From Oscillospiraceae bacterium (GTDB taxonomy: Bacteria; Bacillota; Clostridia; Oscillospirales; Acutalibacteraceae): DNA of 64,000 nt. The notes beneath the pieces were generated by a model. That model did no database searches, had not been told where the DNA came from, and was given only the letters and a program-made list of their open reading frames with translations. Shown in pieces: positions 51,645 through 60,178 of this stretch. Where the stretch lies: positions 31,650 to 95,649 of the forward strand of contig JAISJQ010000048.1 in assembly GCA_031261445.1 (NCBI GenBank). The letters are read 5' to 3'. The first letter of the stretch is position 1. The number at the start of each line of letters is the position of its first letter. Position numbers and translations under genes: made by a program.

Positions 51645-52727
51645 ATGGCCAACAGAGTTTACCAAAATTTGGTGCATCAGCTCGCCGACGCGGCGGGACG
51701 CGTGGTGGGTGTGGTGGATGATAGTGGAACCATTGTCTCGTGCAGTGAGCTCGGACGCATCGGCGGACGCGTGGCGGACGCGGCCGCGCTGTCCGTTGCG
51801 CTCCAGAACATTGAAGGCGCGGTGACCCTGCTGGATGCCGCGTACTGCGCGTTTGATGGCTCGCTGGCCGTCTTTGTGGACGGCACGGACGACGGCGCAC
51901 GCCTGACGGTGCAGATGGCGGCGGTGGCGTTCGCCAATGCCAAACAATACCACGACGAAAAGTTCGACCGCGCCCAGTTCATCAAAAACGTGCTCATGGA
52001 CAACGTCTTGCCCGGAGACCTGCAACTGCGCTCGCGCGAACTGCGCTTTGACGGCGAAAACGAGCGTGTGGTGCTCCTCGTGCGCCTGACCAACCATGTG
52101 GAAACCAATGCCCTGTCCATGATTACGAACCTGTTCCCCGACAAAGAAACCGATTTCGTCGTCAATCTCAACGAGAACGACATCGCCGTGGTGAAGGAGC
52201 TGCGCTATCCGCTCCAAACGGGCGACCTAGAAAAGCTGGCGCGTGCCATCTCTGACTACTTAGGCACGGAGCTGTACGCCACGCCCTATGTCGGCATCGG
52301 CACGGTGGTCACCAGCATCAAAGAAATCATCCGCTCCTATAAAGAAGCGCAAATTTCGCTGGAAGTGGGCAAGATCTTTGACCAAGAAAAAACCATCATC
52401 CGCTACGAAGCGTTGGGCATCGCCCGCCTCATCTATCAACTGCCGCTGACGCTGTGCAACATGTTCCTGCAAGAGGTCTTCAAAAAAGGCAGCATCGACA
52501 GCCTAGACATGGAGACCAACTTCACCATCCTGCGCTTTTTTGAAAACAACCTGAATGTTTCCGAAACCTCGCGCAAGCTCTTTGTCCACCGCAACACGCT
52601 GGTCTATCGGCTGGAGAAAATCAAAAAGCTCACCGGGCTCGACCTGCGCGAATTCGATGATGCCATCGTCTTCAAGGTGGCCCTCATGGTCAAGAAGTAC
52701 CTTGACGAAAAACCCTCCCTGTACTAG
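51645..52727 (+). CDS. PucR/CdaR-type helix-turn-helix protein
   Basis: A 360-residue regulator. The first 130 or so residues look like a small sensory domain (VVGVVDDSGTIVSCSELG). A GGDEF-like central region typical of CdaR proteins follows, and the C-terminus holds the PucR HTH: LRFFENNLNVSETSRKLFVH and NTLVYRLEKIKKLTGLD. The ligand and targets are unknown. The ATG at 51645 follows GGAGGAG. It lies just before ftsE, a position shared by similar genes in other Clostridia, so a role in regulating ftsEX is possible. Confidence 0.86.
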   Translation: MANRVYQNLVHQLADAAGRVVGVVDDSGTIVSCSELGRIGGRVADAAALSVALQNIEGAVTLLDAAYCAFDGSLAVFVDGTDDGARLTVQMAAVAFANAKQYHDEKFDRAQFIKNVLMDNVLPGDLQLRSRELRFDGENERVVLLVRLTNHVETNALSMITNLFPDKETDFVVNLNENDIAVVKELRYPLQTGDLEKLARAISDYLGTELYATPYVGIGTVVTSIKEIIRSYKEAQISLEVGKIFDQEKTIIRYEALGIARLIYQLPLTLCNMFLQEVFKKGSIDSLDMETNFTILRFFENNLNVSETSRKLFVHRNTLVYRLEKIKKLTGLDLREFDDAIVFKVALMVKKYLDEKPSLY

Positions 52728-52753
52728 CCACAAATCTGTAGGAGTCCGTTCTC

Positions 52754-53578
52754 ATGATTCATCTGGAAAACGTCAGCAAAACATTTTTGGACAATGCCCG
52801 CACGGTGCACGCCTTGCAGGGGGTATCCTTGGACGTGGCACGGGGTGAATTCGTGTTTCTGGTCGGGCGCAACGGCAGCGGCAAAACCACGCTCTTCCAC
52901 CTACTGGTGCGCAACCTCTTGCCCACCACGGGGAAAATCATGGTGGCTGGCCAAGACCTCGTGGCTCTGCCAGAGAAACAAAAGCACCTGTATCTGCGCA
53001 AAATCGGGATTGTGCCCCAGCGTCTGGGGCTACTACCGAACATGAACGTGTATGACAACATTGCCTTCCTGTTGCGCCTTGAAAATCGGCAAAGTGAGCG
53101 CGAAATCCGAAAAGGTGTGTTGCGCGTGCTCGATTTGGTGGGTTTGCCCACCAGCAAAATGAAAGCGCACATTAACCATCTATCCGGCGGTGAGCGCCAG
53201 CGCGTCGCCATCGCCCGCGCTATGGTGCACAGCCCAGAGGTGCTTTTGGCGGACGAGCCCACGGGCAACATCGACACGGAGATGACCCCCGAAGTCTTCA
53301 AGCTCCTGCGCGACATCAACGAACAACAAAACACCACCGTCATCATGATTACCCACGACCACGCCGAAATTCGCACGCGCAATAGCCGCGTTGTCACGCT
53401 CGAAAAAGGACGCCTAGTCAGCGATATCTATTACCGCGCCCCCATCATCCGCCCCGCGCCCGTGCACACCGAGACCCCAGAGCCCTTTGCGGTCTCCTCG
53501 CCGCCGCCGCAGATGGAGCTCGACCGCCTGAACACCCTCATCGAGCAACTCAACAACCGTTACGGAGAACCCGCATGA
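52754..53578 (+). CDS. ftsE: Cell division ATP-binding protein FtsE
   Basis: ABC ATPase of the FtsEX complex, which activates peptidoglycan hydrolases at division or during sporulation. Walker A is GRNGSGKTT, the signature LSGGERQRVAIARAM and Walker B VLLADEPTG, followed by ITHD. The first 225 residues match FtsE; the remaining 50 form a proline-rich tail absent from short FtsE proteins. The GTAGGAG site precedes the ATG. The stop overlaps the ftsX start. Confidence 0.95.
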   Translation: MIHLENVSKTFLDNARTVHALQGVSLDVARGEFVFLVGRNGSGKTTLFHLLVRNLLPTTGKIMVAGQDLVALPEKQKHLYLRKIGIVPQRLGLLPNMNVYDNIAFLLRLENRQSEREIRKGVLRVLDLVGLPTSKMKAHINHLSGGERQRVAIARAMVHSPEVLLADEPTGNIDTEMTPEVFKLLRDINEQQNTTVIMITHDHAEIRTRNSRVVTLEKGRLVSDIYYRAPIIRPAPVHTETPEPFAVSSPPPQMELDRLNTLIEQLNNRYGEPA

Positions 53579-54594
53579 AGATGTCTTCCGCCGCGGGTCC
53601 CGTCCCCATGCACAAGGCGGGCGCTTCCGCGCGAAAACAACAGCGAGCGAAAGGGCACGGTCGCCCCAATTATCGCTACCTTGTCAAACAGGGCTTTGAG
53701 AACCGCCGCCGCAACAAAACGGGCGGCTGGTCGAGCATTGCGGTGCTTTTTGTGTGCCTGCTGCTCATCGGCGTGGCCATCCTCGTCAGCGGCAACCTGC
53801 GCGTGATGATGGACACGATTGAAAAAGAGAACATCATCATGGTGTATACCCGCCTCAACACCGACGCGGCGCAGATCGATGTGCTACGCGAAAAGCTGGA
53901 GAACACCGCCAACGTGGAATCGGTCGCCTTCATCTCTAAAGAGGAGGCACTGCGCGAGCAAACGCAGCTTCTCTTGGGCACGTCGTCCGAAGAGCTCATC
54001 AAAAACATTGGCGAGAACCCCTTGCCCGATGCCTTCCGCGTCAGCGTGAAAAACATGGAGCAGTTCGGCGAGACGGCGGAGGGCATCAAAGCTCTGCGCG
54101 ATGTGGAAAATGTGCGCGAAAACCGCGAGCTGGCCAGCAAGCTGACCAGCCTGAGCCGCGCGGCCAGCGTGGCGGGCGTGTTGATGGTGCTGCTGCTGGG
54201 GATCGGCTCGCTCCTCGTGGTGGTGAACACGTCGCTGCTGAGTATGCAAAAAAACGAAGAGACCATCAAAGCCATGCGGCAGTTTGGCGGCACGGAGCTC
54301 GACATCCGCTTCCCCTTCATGGTGGAGGGCTATATCAACAGCATCCTAGCCAGTGCGCTGGCCTTTGCGGTTCTGTGGATTTTCTACGCGGCGGCGCTGC
54401 GCTTGTTCCAGCCCATCCTAAGCGGATTTTTCGCGGGCGAGCTGGCATCTTTCGGGCACTTTGTGTGGCTGATTCTGCTCGGGTTTGCCTCTGTGGTGGT
54501 GGTGACCGGGTACTTGGGCAGTCGCTGGTCTGTGCACGTATATTTGCGCGAAGAAGACAAGAAAAAGGTGGTGAACGTGGATGCGCAAGTTTAA
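53575..54594 (+). CDS. ftsX: Cell division protein FtsX
   Basis: The 339-residue membrane partner of FtsE with four helices. A basic N-terminal tail of about 45 residues precedes the first helix (SIAVLFVCLLLIGVAIL). An extracellular loop of about 120 residues, which would contact the hydrolase, follows. Three helices with the segment IKAMRQFGGTELDIRFPFMV end the protein. The ATG is part of an ATGA overlap with ftsE. The next gene's start lies inside its last codons. Confidence 0.94.
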   Translation: MKMSSAAGPVPMHKAGASARKQQRAKGHGRPNYRYLVKQGFENRRRNKTGGWSSIAVLFVCLLLIGVAILVSGNLRVMMDTIEKENIIMVYTRLNTDAAQIDVLREKLENTANVESVAFISKEEALREQTQLLLGTSSEELIKNIGENPLPDAFRVSVKNMEQFGETAEGIKALRDVENVRENRELASKLTSLSRAASVAGVLMVLLLGIGSLLVVVNTSLLSMQKNEETIKAMRQFGGTELDIRFPFMVEGYINSILASALAFAVLWIFYAAALRLFQPILSGFFAGELASFGHFVWLILLGFASVVVVTGYLGSRWSVHVYLREEDKKKVVNVDAQV

Positions 54595-55951
54595 CAAGTT
54601 CCTGCTGAGTGCGCTCCTGTCGGCGCTTTTGGTCGTGGGCAACGCGGCGGCGTTGCTGACACCCGTGCAGGCGGACGATGTGGACAAATACAAACAGCAG
54701 TACGATGCCCTGCAAAAAGACCTTGAGCGCACCAACGCCGACCTAAAAAAGGAGCAGGCGAACGTCAGTTCTGCCGAAAAACTGCTGGCCAAGCTCAACG
54801 AGCAAATGGATTTGGAGCAAGCACAGCAAAAAATTCTGGTGCAAAAAGCGCAGGCGCTGGCCGCGCGCGTGGCGGATGCCGAAACGCGGGTCAAAGAGCT
54901 GAGCGCGAAGGTGGACAAAACAAAACAGCAAGTGGGCGAGACCCAACAAGAGCGTTTTGCCAAGCAAGCCCAAATTGAACAGACCACCGAACAACTGCGC
55001 GGGCGTTTGCGCGCCAACTACATGGCCGGCTCGACCAACTGGCTGGAGGTGCTCTTTCAGGCCGATAGCCTGGAGGCGTATTTAACGCGCTCAGAGCTTT
55101 TTGACCGCATTGCGGCGAAGGACAAGAGCTTGATTGAAACGTTTCGTAGCGATGCCGATATGCTCAAGAATTTGGAAAAGAACTTGATTGCGGCGCAGGA
55201 GAGTTTGGTTATCGAGCAGAGCGAGGCGGACACCGCCAAACGATTGCTACAGACCGAACAAAAAGCGGCGCAAGAAAATCTGGCGCAACAACGCGCCAAA
55301 GAAGCGGAGCTGCAAAAAAACATTGCCGACAAAGAAGCGCAAATCAAGAAGTTGAATGAAAACAGCGCCGCCTTTGCCGATGCGCAAAGACGCTATATCG
55401 CGCAGATGGACGCGGTGGATGCCGAACTGCAAAAGGCCATTGAAGAGCAGCGCAAAGCCAAAGAACAAGCGGCCGCGCCCACCCAGCCCAAGCCACAAAA
55501 TAGTCCCGCCAGCAACAAACCGGCCAGTAGCTATGGCCTGATTTTTCCCCTGCACGTGGGCAAGGGGCAGTACTACATCAGCAGCGGATACGGGATGCGC
55601 CTGCACCCGATTTACAAGGTCAATCGCTTGCATTCCGGCGTGGATATTCCCATGCCCACGGGCACGCCCGTCTATGCCATGGCGGCCGGGACGGTGATTT
55701 TTTCGCGCTATGGGCAAGGTGTGGGCTACTGCGTTGTGATCGATCACGGCGACAGTCTATATACGCGCTACGCGCACTCTTCCCAGCTCCTCGTCTCTGA
55801 GGGCGAATATGTCCAACAGGATCAAAAAATCATGTTGGTGGGCAACTCCGGCGACTCCAGCGGCGCACACCTGCACATAGAGGTGCTCATCGGCGGCATT
55901 GGCCAGTCTGATTCGGTTGACCCCCGGAAGGGCTATGTGCCGTTTCCGTAA
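54581..55951 (+). CDS. M23-family peptidase with coiled coil, FtsEX-linked
   Basis: A 456-residue secreted protein. The signal peptide occupies residues 1-30 (FLLSALLSALLVVGNAAAL). A long coiled coil runs over residues 35-300, rich in Glu, Gln, Lys and Ala. The C-terminal M23 LytM domain keeps its zinc ligands: HSGVDIP (HxxxD) and HLHIEV (HxH). The layout equals PcsB/EnvC-type hydrolases or activators controlled by FtsEX, and the start overlaps ftsX by 14 bases. All zinc ligands are present, so it is probably an active endopeptidase, unlike EnvC. Confidence 0.92.
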   Translation: MRKFNKFLLSALLSALLVVGNAAALLTPVQADDVDKYKQQYDALQKDLERTNADLKKEQANVSSAEKLLAKLNEQMDLEQAQQKILVQKAQALAARVADAETRVKELSAKVDKTKQQVGETQQERFAKQAQIEQTTEQLRGRLRANYMAGSTNWLEVLFQADSLEAYLTRSELFDRIAAKDKSLIETFRSDADMLKNLEKNLIAAQESLVIEQSEADTAKRLLQTEQKAAQENLAQQRAKEAELQKNIADKEAQIKKLNENSAAFADAQRRYIAQMDAVDAELQKAIEEQRKAKEQAAAPTQPKPQNSPASNKPASSYGLIFPLHVGKGQYYISSGYGMRLHPIYKVNRLHSGVDIPMPTGTPVYAMAAGTVIFSRYGQGVGYCVVIDHGDSLYTRYAHSSQLLVSEGEYVQQDQKIMLVGNSGDSSGAHLHIEVLIGGIGQSDSVDPRKGYVPFP

Positions 55952-55957
55952 CGCCGC

Positions 55958-55986
55958 TTGCTTTTTTCTGTGCGTTGGTGTATACT
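55958..55986 (+). promoter_or_regulatory. Sigma-A promoter of the S41-like gene
   Basis: TTGCTT, a 17-base spacer and TATACT, starting right after the M23 gene stop. Confidence 0.72.
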
Positions 55987-56043
55987 ATCGCTAAACAAAC
56001 GAAGTTTCTGACCGCTTTGGGGTTCATCTATAGCATTCTTGCC

Positions 56044-56062
56044 TTCCTGCAAGGCAGGAAGT
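56044..56062 (+). promoter_or_regulatory. Hairpin just before the S41-like gene
   Basis: CTTCCTGC-AAG-GCAGGAAG, a perfect 8-bp stem in the leader that ends next to the GTGGGGGG ribosome binding site. It might modulate initiation. Confidence 0.5.
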
Positions 56063-56075
56063 GGGGGGGATTCAT

Positions 56076-57335
56076 ATGCAGACGCAAACAACGCCAAATA
56101 CCCGCAAAGAGCCGGTGCGCATCCTGTTGGGGACATCCATTTTGCTCATCGTTGTGTCCATCATTGCCACAATCACCGTGACGATGAGCATCGCCACGAG
56201 CATTTTCGGCAACTTGATGGAGGACTTTGTCCAACGCTCGTCCACCACCAAAGTCATTCAAGATCTCGACGAGATTGTGCGCAACAATTATTGGGGCGAA
56301 ATCGACTCCATCAACCATATCACGCAGATTGAGACGGGCTACATCCGTGGCATCGGCGACCCCCGCAGTCGCTACCTCACGCCGAGCGAATACAAGGCCT
56401 ACCAGGCGCGTATATTGGGCAACGAAACGGGCGCGGGGATGCTCACACAGTACGATCCCGCGAGCGGCCGCCTGCTGGTGACGCGTGTGTTCCCCTCGTC
56501 CCCGGCGGCGAAAAGCGGCCTGAAAGCTGGGGACATCCTCGTGGAAATCGCGGACACGCAGGTGAATAGCTTCAACTCAACGGAGCTACAAGCCAAGCTA
56601 CAGGGCAGCACGCTCAGTTCCGTGAAGGTGACCTATAGCCGCGAGAAAAAAGAGAACACGGTCACGGTGATGCTGGGCTTCGCCAATCCAACGGTGCTGA
56701 CGGAAGTGTTGGAAAACAACGTGGGCTATGTGCGCATTTTTGCCTTCTACGAAAAAACGGCGGAGGAGCTCACGCGTGCGCTCTCTTCGCTGGAGAAAAA
56801 GAACGTGATGGCGCTGGTGTTTGACGTGCGCGGTGTCTTTGAGGGCACGGCCGCCTACGCCGCCGCGGCGCTCGATCCCCTGTGCCCCGTGCCCAAAGGG
56901 GAATCCGGCGCACTGGCAACGCTCATCGCCAAAGACGACAAAGTCTTGCGCACGTTCTCGTCTGATGCGGCGCAAATCAACTGGCCCATCGCCGTGGTGA
57001 CCGACGGCAGAACCCTGGGCGCGGCCGAGCTGTTCGCCTGCGACCTGCGGGACTTCCAAAAAGGCACACTGGTGGGCGAGAAGACGGCGGGCGTGGACAC
57101 CGCCTTGCAAGATTTTGAACTGAAAGACGACGGCGGTGGCATCCTGTTGACCGTCGCGAAGATCCGCCCCTATGTTTCGGCGGGCTGGGCGGACGGCCTC
57201 GCGCCCGATGTGGCGGCCTCCCTCACGGACGAAAACAAAGCCAAAGGCGCACTGTTGCCGCTCGCGGAGGACGCACAGCTACAGGCGGCGCTGGCGCTGT
57301 TCGGCGCATCCACGGCAGGCGCGGACGAAGAATAA
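56076..57335 (+). CDS. S41-family (CtpA-like) protein lacking catalytic Ser and Lys
   Basis: A 419-residue membrane-anchored protein: one N-terminal helix (about residues 15-42), a PDZ domain near 100-185 (VFPSSPAAKSGLKAGDILVEI) and an S41 core. In active S41 enzymes a serine lies three residues before a conserved Glu and a lysine 22 after it. Here the aligned positions around Glu318 are Gly315 (in GRTLGAAELF) and Val340 (in GEKTAGVD), without any gap. It is thus probably a non-catalytic paralogue. It follows ftsEX and the M23 gene, suggesting a scaffold role at the wall. The ATG at 56076 is preferred over 56061. Confidence 0.85.
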   Translation: MQTQTTPNTRKEPVRILLGTSILLIVVSIIATITVTMSIATSIFGNLMEDFVQRSSTTKVIQDLDEIVRNNYWGEIDSINHITQIETGYIRGIGDPRSRYLTPSEYKAYQARILGNETGAGMLTQYDPASGRLLVTRVFPSSPAAKSGLKAGDILVEIADTQVNSFNSTELQAKLQGSTLSSVKVTYSREKKENTVTVMLGFANPTVLTEVLENNVGYVRIFAFYEKTAEELTRALSSLEKKNVMALVFDVRGVFEGTAAYAAAALDPLCPVPKGESGALATLIAKDDKVLRTFSSDAAQINWPIAVVTDGRTLGAAELFACDLRDFQKGTLVGEKTAGVDTALQDFELKDDGGGILLTVAKIRPYVSAGWADGLAPDVAASLTDENKAKGALLPLAEDAQLQAALALFGASTAGADEE

Positions 57336-57346
57336 AAGGAGCGGCG

Positions 57347-58960
57347 ATGAAGCGACTGATGGGCGTGTTGCTCCTGTTGTGCTTGCTGGGCGGCTTGGGT
57401 GCGTGTGGTCGTGACAAGACCATCGGGCGCGATTTTGCCTACCCGGTGGATCACATTCCCCAGCGTTTAGACCCGCAAATTGCGTCCGGGACGACCGAAG
57501 ACATCGTGCTACTGGCCGCCATGGAAGGTCTGGTGCGGCTGGACGCTGGCGGTGTACCCGCGCCCGGCGTGGCCGAAAGCTGGGAGTCCAGCGCGGACGG
57601 CCTTACGTATACCTTCCACCTGCGTGCCGATGCCGCATGGTACACAAATGCGAAATTCTATAGCAACCAAAGCGCAGAATTTTGGGAGAAGTTTGACGCG
57701 CGTGTCACGGCGGACGACTTTGTGTTTGCCCTGCGCCGCGCCGTCACCCCCGCGATTGCCTCTCCGCTGGCCGAAAAACTCGATGGCATAGCGAACGCAT
57801 CGCTCATCCGCGCTGGACAAAAAAAGCCCGACACGTTGGGCGTGCAGGCCGTGGACGCGCAAACCCTGCGCATCACACTGACCCAGCCAGACGCGGAATT
57901 CTTGCCCTCGCTGGCCTTCGCGCCGTTTTACCCCTGCAACGAGAAGTTTTATCGCCAGACCAATGGTCGCTACGGGCTTGACCCCACCTATCTGCTCTGC
58001 AACGGTCCGTTCTATTTGTCCAAATGGCAAGAGGGTGTCGCGTCTCTGGTGCTACGCAAAAACACGGCCTATGCTGGGCAGGCGGCGACCCTCCCCGCGT
58101 CCGTGACGCTGCAAGTGGACTCCAATCGTGCGAACTACGCGGCGCGTTTAGAGGCCGGGCTCTATTCGCTCTGCCCACTGGCGGAAGGGGAGAGTAGCGG
58201 TAGCGATGTGATTCGCGTGCAAAACCGCGTGGACGCACTGGTCTTCAACTGTGACGTGGGATTGCTGAAAGACGCAACCGTGCGGCAAGCGTTGGCGGGT
58301 GCGTTGGACTTGTCTGCCCTGCCCGATAGCGCACGCCCCAGCGCGGCGGGGCTGATCCCCGAGAGTGCGCTGCTGAACAACGAGCCCTATCGCGCTGAGG
58401 TCGGCGGGGCGGACTTTGTGCAATTGAGCCGCGCCGATGCAAAAAAAACGCTCTCTGCGGCCTTGCGTACCGCCGGACAGAGCACCCTAGAGCTTCAAGT
58501 GCTCTGCACGGCGGCGGATGAAAACACCGTGCGCGTCATGCTCCAGCAGTGGAACGCGGCGTTCGGTCTGCTGGTGCGCACGGGCGTGCAGGTGCTCGAC
58601 GCCGCCACGCTCCAGACGCGTGCTGCGCAAGGCGACTTCGCGGCGGCCATCGTGCCACTGACGTTGCGGGGACACAGTACGCACAGCTTTTTGGCGCAGT
58701 TTGTCGGCGAGTCGCCGCAAAACTATGGCGCATTCTCCTCTGCGCAGTACGAAAAACTGCTGGGCGAACTGCGCCGCGCAAGGCCCGGCAAACCCGCGCT
58801 GACCGCCGCGCAGAAGGCCGAGAATTTCCTGCTACAAAACGGCGTGCTCGTGCCGCTGTTCGCGGGGGAGAGCGTGTACGCGGCGGGCAAAGGCGTCAGC
58901 GGGGTGCACTTTGCGCTGGGCGCTGTGCCCGATTTCCGCGCCGGGCGCATCAAAGACTAA
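57347..58960 (+). CDS. ABC transporter solute-binding lipoprotein, family 5
   Basis: A 537-residue OppA/DppA-like receptor. The signal peptide ends in a lipobox (LGGLGACGRD, Cys20). Family 5 features are the N-terminal LDPQIASGTTEDIVLLAAMEGLV, shown in part, GVAESWESSADGLTYTFHLR and TADDFVFALRRAVTP. No permease or ATPase genes are adjacent, so the substrate (peptide or other) and partner system are unknown. The ATG follows AAAAGGAGCGGCG, only 11 bases after the S41-like gene, so the two are co-transcribed. Confidence 0.92.
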   Translation: MKRLMGVLLLLCLLGGLGACGRDKTIGRDFAYPVDHIPQRLDPQIASGTTEDIVLLAAMEGLVRLDAGGVPAPGVAESWESSADGLTYTFHLRADAAWYTNAKFYSNQSAEFWEKFDARVTADDFVFALRRAVTPAIASPLAEKLDGIANASLIRAGQKKPDTLGVQAVDAQTLRITLTQPDAEFLPSLAFAPFYPCNEKFYRQTNGRYGLDPTYLLCNGPFYLSKWQEGVASLVLRKNTAYAGQAATLPASVTLQVDSNRANYAARLEAGLYSLCPLAEGESSGSDVIRVQNRVDALVFNCDVGLLKDATVRQALAGALDLSALPDSARPSAAGLIPESALLNNEPYRAEVGGADFVQLSRADAKKTLSAALRTAGQSTLELQVLCTAADENTVRVMLQQWNAAFGLLVRTGVQVLDAATLQTRAAQGDFAAAIVPLTLRGHSTHSFLAQFVGESPQNYGAFSSAQYEKLLGELRRARPGKPALTAAQKAENFLLQNGVLVPLFAGESVYAAGKGVSGVHFALGAVPDFRAGRIKD

Positions 58961-58978
58961 CACCAAAAGGAGGACAGC

Positions 58979-59110
58979 ATGGCCAAACACGTGCCAGAAA
59001 ACGCCGAAAAGCGTGGCGACAAATACAACTGGGAGGACATCCTCTTCCCCATCCTCGCCTTTTTTGGGATCATCGGCTTTTCGATTTTCCTAGGCTTTCG
59101 TCTTGCATAA
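58979..59110 (+). CDS. Small single-pass membrane peptide, 43 residues
   Basis: The ATG at 58979 follows AAAAGGAGGACAGC, one of the best ribosome binding sites in the region. The product has a charged N-terminus (MAKHVPENAEKRGDKYNWED) and one hydrophobic helix (ILFPILAFFGIIGFSIFLGF). It is unrecognised. It lies 18 bases after the solute-binding protein gene and probably shares its transcript. Its last codons overlap the first ARG-box-like site of the arginine operon. Confidence 0.72.
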   Translation: MAKHVPENAEKRGDKYNWEDILFPILAFFGIIGFSIFLGFRLA

Positions 59111-59137
59111 AAATTCGGCAAAAACGAATAAATATGC
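59104..59137. promoter_or_regulatory. Two ARG-box-like operators upstream of argC
   Basis: TGCATAAAAATTCG (59104-59117) and CGAATAAATATGCA (59124-59137) each match the ARG-box core TGAATWWWWATTCA at 12 of 14 positions. Their centres are 20 bases apart, as in tandem ArgR/AhrC sites. They lie 43 or more bases before the argC -10 box. Control by an ArgR-type repressor is inferred. Confidence 0.65.
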
Positions 59138-59179
59138 ACTATTTTTCTGATTCAGAAGAATAACTGTGCGCTATTATGC

Positions 59180-59185
59180 TATAAT
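59180..59185 (+). promoter_or_regulatory. Probable -10 box of the argCJB operon
   Basis: A perfect TATAAT, 46 bases before the argC ATG. No good -35 hexamer is found at 16-18 bases, so activation or a weak promoter is possible. Confidence 0.5.
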
Positions 59186-59231
59186 AACGCAGTTGTTTTG
59201 CGAGTGATCAGAAAAATTCGGGAGAAACAGA

Positions 59232-60164
59232 ATGCATACTGTATTCATCGATGGCGCACAAGGCACAACGGGTCTGCGCCTGCGTGAGCGGCTGGCCGCG
59301 CGGTCCGAGCTGCAGCTCATCCAGTTGCCAGAGCCCCAGCGCAAGGATGCCCAGGCACGCCGCGCGGCCATGCAGTCGGCGGAAATCACATTCCTGTGCT
59401 TGCCGGATGCCGCCGCCGTGGAGAGCGCCCAGCTGGCTGTGGGCACGCGCACGCGCATCATCGATGCCTCCACTGCGCACCGCACAGCCCCCGGCTGGGT
59501 GTATGGCTTCCCCGAACTCATGCCGGGTCAGCGTGAGAAAATCGCGGCGGCGCAGAGGGTGGCTGTGCCCGGTTGCCATGCCAGCGGCTTCGCCGCGCTT
59601 GTCGCGCCCCTGCGGCAGGCGGGGTTGCTGCCCGCAGATGCCGCGCTGGGCTGTTTTTCCGTTACGGGCTATTCCGGCGGCGGCAAGGGCATGATGGCCG
59701 AATATGCAGACCCCGCACGCCCCGCCGCCTACGATGCGCCCCGCGCCTACGCCCTCGACCAAACGCACAAGCATTTGCGCGAAATTGTGCACGTCTGCGC
59801 TCTCGCCACCGAGCCGGTTTTTGTGCCGATTGTGGGCGACTTTCCCTACGGCATGGCGGTGATGATTGGCCTGCACGCCGAAAAACTCGGCGGCCTTGCG
59901 GCACTGACGGGGGCGTACCGTGCACACTATGCCCACTGCCCCGCCGTGCGCGTCATCACAACTGGGGAGGCCGCGCCTGACGGCTTCCTTTCCGCCAACA
60001 CACTCGCCGGGCGCGACAGCATGGAGATTGTCGTCAGCGGAAACGACCAACGCGCCGTCCTCACCGCGCGCTTCGATAATCTGGGCAAGGGCGCGTCTGG
60101 CGCGGCGGTGCAGTGTATGAATCTGATGCTCGACCTCCCCGAATTTGCGGGGCTTGCGCTCTAA
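59232..60164 (+). CDS. argC: N-acetyl-gamma-glutamyl-phosphate reductase, short type
   Basis: NADPH-dependent third step of arginine synthesis. The 310 residues and the opening VFIDGAQGTTGLRLRERL place it in the short (type 2) ArgC group rather than the form of about 345 residues. Catalytic Cys is in VAVPGCHASGF; the acyl-phosphate pocket region VTGYSGGGKGM and HKHLREI are conserved. GGGAGAAACAG precedes the ATG. It leads argC-argJ-argB. Confidence 0.94.
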   Translation: MHTVFIDGAQGTTGLRLRERLAARSELQLIQLPEPQRKDAQARRAAMQSAEITFLCLPDAAAVESAQLAVGTRTRIIDASTAHRTAPGWVYGFPELMPGQREKIAAAQRVAVPGCHASGFAALVAPLRQAGLLPADAALGCFSVTGYSGGGKGMMAEYADPARPAAYDAPRAYALDQTHKHLREIVHVCALATEPVFVPIVGDFPYGMAVMIGLHAEKLGGLAALTGAYRAHYAHCPAVRVITTGEAAPDGFLSANTLAGRDSMEIVVSGNDQRAVLTARFDNLGKGASGAAVQCMNLMLDLPEFAGLAL

Positions 60165-60178
60165 CAAGGAGAAAGAAC

